Assembly: GCA_027033875.1 (NCBI GenBank)
Contig: JALVKK010000229.1
Location: forward strand, 1-9,079
DNA: 9,079 nucleotides
Reading direction: 5' to 3'
DNA from: Flavobacteriales bacterium
GTDB taxonomy: Bacteria > Bacteroidota > Bacteroidia > Flavobacteriales > Flavobacteriaceae
Shown: piece by piece, positions 7,701 to 9,079 of the stretch
How positions within the stretch are numbered: the first letter of the stretch is position 1
How the letters are laid out: each line of letters opens with the position of its first letter
The notes under the pieces: generated by a model
The model's database searches: none
The model's input: only the letters and a program-made list of their open reading frames with translations
Told to the model about the DNA's origin: nothing
Made by a program: the position numbers and the translations under genes

Positions 7701-8408
7701 ATAAATCAACATCTGACCCAAAAAACTTTTGTAATAAACGAAGCGGAAAATCAAGAAAAACTGCAAGTTTTGAAAACACAATCGGAGACATTGTTGAGTG
7801 AAAGAGGTGAAATCAAAGAAAAGTATAGAAAAGATGCCGAAATACGCAGTCGTAATCAAGAAATCACCAAGCAAATTGACGCTCAAAAAAAGGTTTTTGA
7901 GCTTTGGCAAGAACTTTATAAAATCATAGGCGGTTCAAAAGATGCTTTTAATGTTTATGTGCAACGTTTGACGCTCAAACAATTGTTGGACTTGGCAAAC
8001 ATTCATTTGTACCGTTTGAACAAGAGATATTCATTGCAAATGCCGGACACTTACAAAGCCAAAGAAGAATTGAATTTTTATTTGATAGATCACTACCAAA
8101 CCGATCAAATGCGCTTGATAGAAACATCCAGCGGCGGCGAAAAGTTTATCATCAGTTTGGCTTTGGCACTCGGTTTGTCTGATTTATCCAGCAAAAACGT
8201 TCGGATCGATTCTTTGTTTATAGATGAAGGTTTCGGTACTCTTGACAGCGATACTTTGGAAACGGTTATTTCTAGCCTTGAAACCCTGCAATCACAAGGC
8301 AAAATAATCGGGATTATTTCGCATGTTGAAGCTTTGAAAGAACGAATTGCGCGTCAAATACGTGTGATAAAGAAAAGTAATGGGGTTAGTACGGTAGAGA
8401 TTGTTTGA
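4755..8408 (+). CDS. sbcC: SbcCD nuclease, SbcC (Rad50/SMC-type ATPase) subunit
   Basis: SbcC is the ATPase and DNA-clamping subunit that controls SbcD. The 1217-residue protein has the SMC/Rad50 layout. The N-terminal ATPase half carries Walker A GATGSGKT (39-46), and the Q-loop region is near LAQGEFAAFL (about 155-165). Two long Lys/Glu/Gln-rich coiled-coil arms (about 180-580 and 620-1050) flank the zinc hook CPLC (Cys599 and Cys602), almost exactly at the midpoint. The C-terminal half carries the signature motif SSGGEK (1125-1130), Walker B with Asp1157 and Glu1158, and the D-loop GTLD that follows. It is somewhat longer than the Escherichia coli protein (about 1050 residues), mostly through longer arms. 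All catalytic motifs are intact and no frameshift is seen. The start follows sbcD by 8 nt and gives the typical MRILKIELQNINS N-terminus. Confidence 0.96.
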   Translation: MRILKIELQNINSLKSDTPVVIDFEKDMFKDTGLFAITGATGSGKTTILDALSIALYQNVPRFQKSKGTLLDVVSYGAKSAFCRISFENNQKVYEAYWGVELVNKTGKKLKNPKEEVRLKDITDGNIIATQKRKMLDAVEEVTQLSYEQFLRSVMLAQGEFAAFLSAKASEKGQLLEQITGEEIYKRIGEQILARRNLEEQKLNDLKNALNQEDLLSGEEKTALQKREREIEVEIKDLNKRLEASKSIEKWYKDYRKLVEKQEQLLKDEERYKVFAEQHQEELKLLTVNEEAEQYKPLIDNILRNENVLQEKTSKVQKYTGELKSLEPEIKELSGQETGLTQQVVQAKQLFNNWLPKFEKLTQLETDIKNRLDELEKITKNLQETKNKIVDLQNIKKKLNVKSESLLQITGTLKVYIKQHKFLEKVDTQLTDWTTGLTNLKSQTLQLKEVQQAVAQKQVEIENSRNILREKEGELETLKSGFEALKTKLFQIDKELTAHDMTQLLSQKDKQQEIVEKWKKLVELADKYAETMLKINKLKENSKNIIKQIGDKEDAYKKLLKEIEKQTESVADAQRIYDLQKSIKNYEEERKHLIAGVPCPLCGSTKHPFAEHDTPTEITEAEAELKQRLKVLEVLTENKNKIDTNIKILQYDRKNFNKRISELQTEQQQILSEGQNLKLNAAIDQKEHIDIQYNQALAKLKDVDNQISKARKLQTQKDENTKTFQEQKDRLHQLEKIINTQKEKQKLYQKEIEEKQKLISELKRKIQTAEQTLTPQLSQFGYTLPTAETTETFINSIKENIEKYDSKKETLTGLLSELEKNKIELDNLATQIEQLEKEHEKLQAQQEDISGKIKKIRDKRIEILPFEISIAQKRQELTGQRDTLEKKQQETKNMLEEKLALKRKIETLLLQLQKDIASINQDMSRDREVLSAQLKASLFDSMQSVRQALLSPETKQQYLKIKKQIDEANIQMATRKEELQNTINQHLTQKTFVINEAENQEKLQVLKTQSETLLSERGEIKEKYRKDAEIRSRNQEITKQIDAQKKVFELWQELYKIIGGSKDAFNVYVQRLTLKQLLDLANIHLYRLNKRYSLQMPDTYKAKEELNFYLIDHYQTDQMRLIETSSGGEKFIISLALALGLSDLSSKNVRIDSLFIDEGFGTLDSDTLETVISSLETLQSQGKIIGIISHVEALKERIARQIRVIKKSNGVSTVEIV

Positions 8409-8461
8409 TGTATGTTAGGGGTCAGGTGTCCAATGACGGATAAGCATACACACGGATTTTT
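8409..8461 (+). terminator. Possible imperfect terminator after sbcC
   Basis: Directly after the sbcC stop, TGTATGTT (8409-8416) can pair with AGCATACA (8443-8450), with one G-T pair, and GTCA (8421-8424) with TGAC (8434-8437) inside it. A run of five T follows from 8457. The internal loops and the gap before the T run make this weaker than the rpsU terminator. Confidence 0.35.
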
Positions 8462-8498
8462 GTTCTTGTTTGTTGTAAATATCAACGATGTGAGCCAT

Positions 8499-8529
8499 TT
8501 TGGAGAATGAATAAAATAACTTAGATTTG
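8499..8529 (+). promoter_or_regulatory. Bacteroidota-type promoter for the methyltransferase gene
   Basis: TTTG (8499-8502) is followed after 19 nt by TAGATTTG (8522-8529), a full match to the TTTG / TAnnTTTG pattern. Transcription would start near 8536, about 30 nt before the ATG, so the methyltransferase gene is probably not dependent on sbcDC transcription. AGAAAGGA at 8532-8539 resembles part of an SD sequence but lies 25 nt from the start codon, too far to act as one. Confidence 0.65.
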
Positions 8530-8564
8530 CAAGAAAGGAAAGAAAAAATATACGGCAAATAATT

Positions 8565-9079
8565 ATGGCTTCACTTGTAAAAGAATATAGTAAAGAAAAA
8601 CTGACAGGGCAAATATTCACACCATATTTTATTGTGAATAAAATCCTTGATGATACCGGCTATAATTCCCCCGATATTTTAGGAAAAAAGATTATAGACC
8701 CGGCTTGTGGAGACGGTCGTTTTTTAGAAAAAATTGTAGAAAGAATTATAAAATATTCACCAAAAGAAAAATTAGCCGAAAACTTACAAAACGTTTATGG
8801 ATGGGATACAGATGAATATGCCATTAGAAAAGCTATTGATAAATTAAATAGTCTGATTACACCTTTTAATATCATTGTAAACTGGAATATTTCCGTCGCA
8901 AATTCACTTCATAAAGGAAATATTAAACCGGATTTATTTTTTTTTCAAGAATCGGTAGAAAAATTTGATTTTATTGTCGGAAATCCGCCGTATATTAGAA
9001 TACAACACCTTGAAATTAACGAAAGGAAATTTATCCAAAATCATTATCAATTTTGCAAATCAGGTTCAACGGATATTTT
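8565..9079 (+). CDS. N6-adenine DNA methyltransferase, N-terminal part (cut by window end)
   Basis: The first 171 residues are visible. The motifs appear in the order of gamma-class N6-adenine methyltransferases: TGQIFTP (14-20, motif X region), DPACGDGRF (45-53, the SAM-binding motif I), GWDTDEYA (79-86, motif II acidic residue Asp81), and the catalytic GNPPYIR (139-145, motif IV NPPY). This is the TaqI/Eco57I type found in type II and type IIG restriction-modification enzymes and in solitary methylases. The target-recognition part and any fused nuclease would lie beyond the window, so which type this is cannot be told. Rough counts over a few lines give about 30% GC here against about 38% in sbcC, a hint of later acquisition. 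The start is the first ATG after a well-formed promoter and leaves motif X near the N-terminus, as usual. Confidence 0.9.
   Translation, partial: MASLVKEYSKEKLTGQIFTPYFIVNKILDDTGYNSPDILGKKIIDPACGDGRFLEKIVERIIKYSPKEKLAENLQNVYGWDTDEYAIRKAIDKLNSLITPFNIIVNWNISVANSLHKGNIKPDLFFFQESVEKFDFIVGNPPYIRIQHLEINERKFIQNHYQFCKSGSTDI

Noticed and set aside
4755..8408. Repetitive Lys/Glu/Gln codon runs as DNA tandem repeats
   Set aside because: They encode the coiled-coil arms of SbcC; no fixed repeat unit is apparent.
8354..8620. Minus-strand frame of 88 codons across the sbcC-methyltransferase gap
   Set aside because: It overlaps the sbcC 3' end and the methyltransferase 5' end, both well supported, and shows no recognisable domain.

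Overview
The window looks like the chromosome of an AT-rich Bacteroidota bacterium (order not resolved). Evidence for this is a gldE homologue directly behind ssb, a Bacteroidota-type TonB with a very acidic linker, a bS21 gene with a strong Shine-Dalgarno (SD) sequence where other starts have none, and promoter boxes fitting the Bacteroidota pattern (TTTG about 19-20 nt before TAnnTTTG).

The left part, up to about 3.27 kb, is all on the minus strand. Read in its own direction it runs queE (7-deazaguanine pathway), tonB (outer-membrane energy transduction), rpsU (ribosomal protein bS21) with a clean intrinsic terminator, then ssb and gldE, which abut and are probably co-transcribed. gldE runs off the left edge of the window, so its C-terminal part is not seen. 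These are housekeeping genes, mostly in separate transcription units.

A 266-bp divergent region (3275-3540) separates queE from a plus-strand block. It holds a perfect palindrome and a candidate promoter for each side. The plus-strand block is sbcD-sbcC, 8 nt apart, encoding the Mre11/Rad50-type hairpin and DNA-end nuclease SbcCD. After a 156-nt gap with its own good promoter comes the start of an N6-adenine DNA methyltransferase gene, cut by the right edge. It is by rough count more AT-rich than sbcC and may be the first gene of a restriction-modification or other defence locus.

No complete novel system is visible. The points most worth a second look are the methyltransferase edge, the rpsU translation signal and the palindrome between queE and sbcD. 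No tRNA, rRNA, CRISPR array, insertion sequence or riboswitch was recognised.
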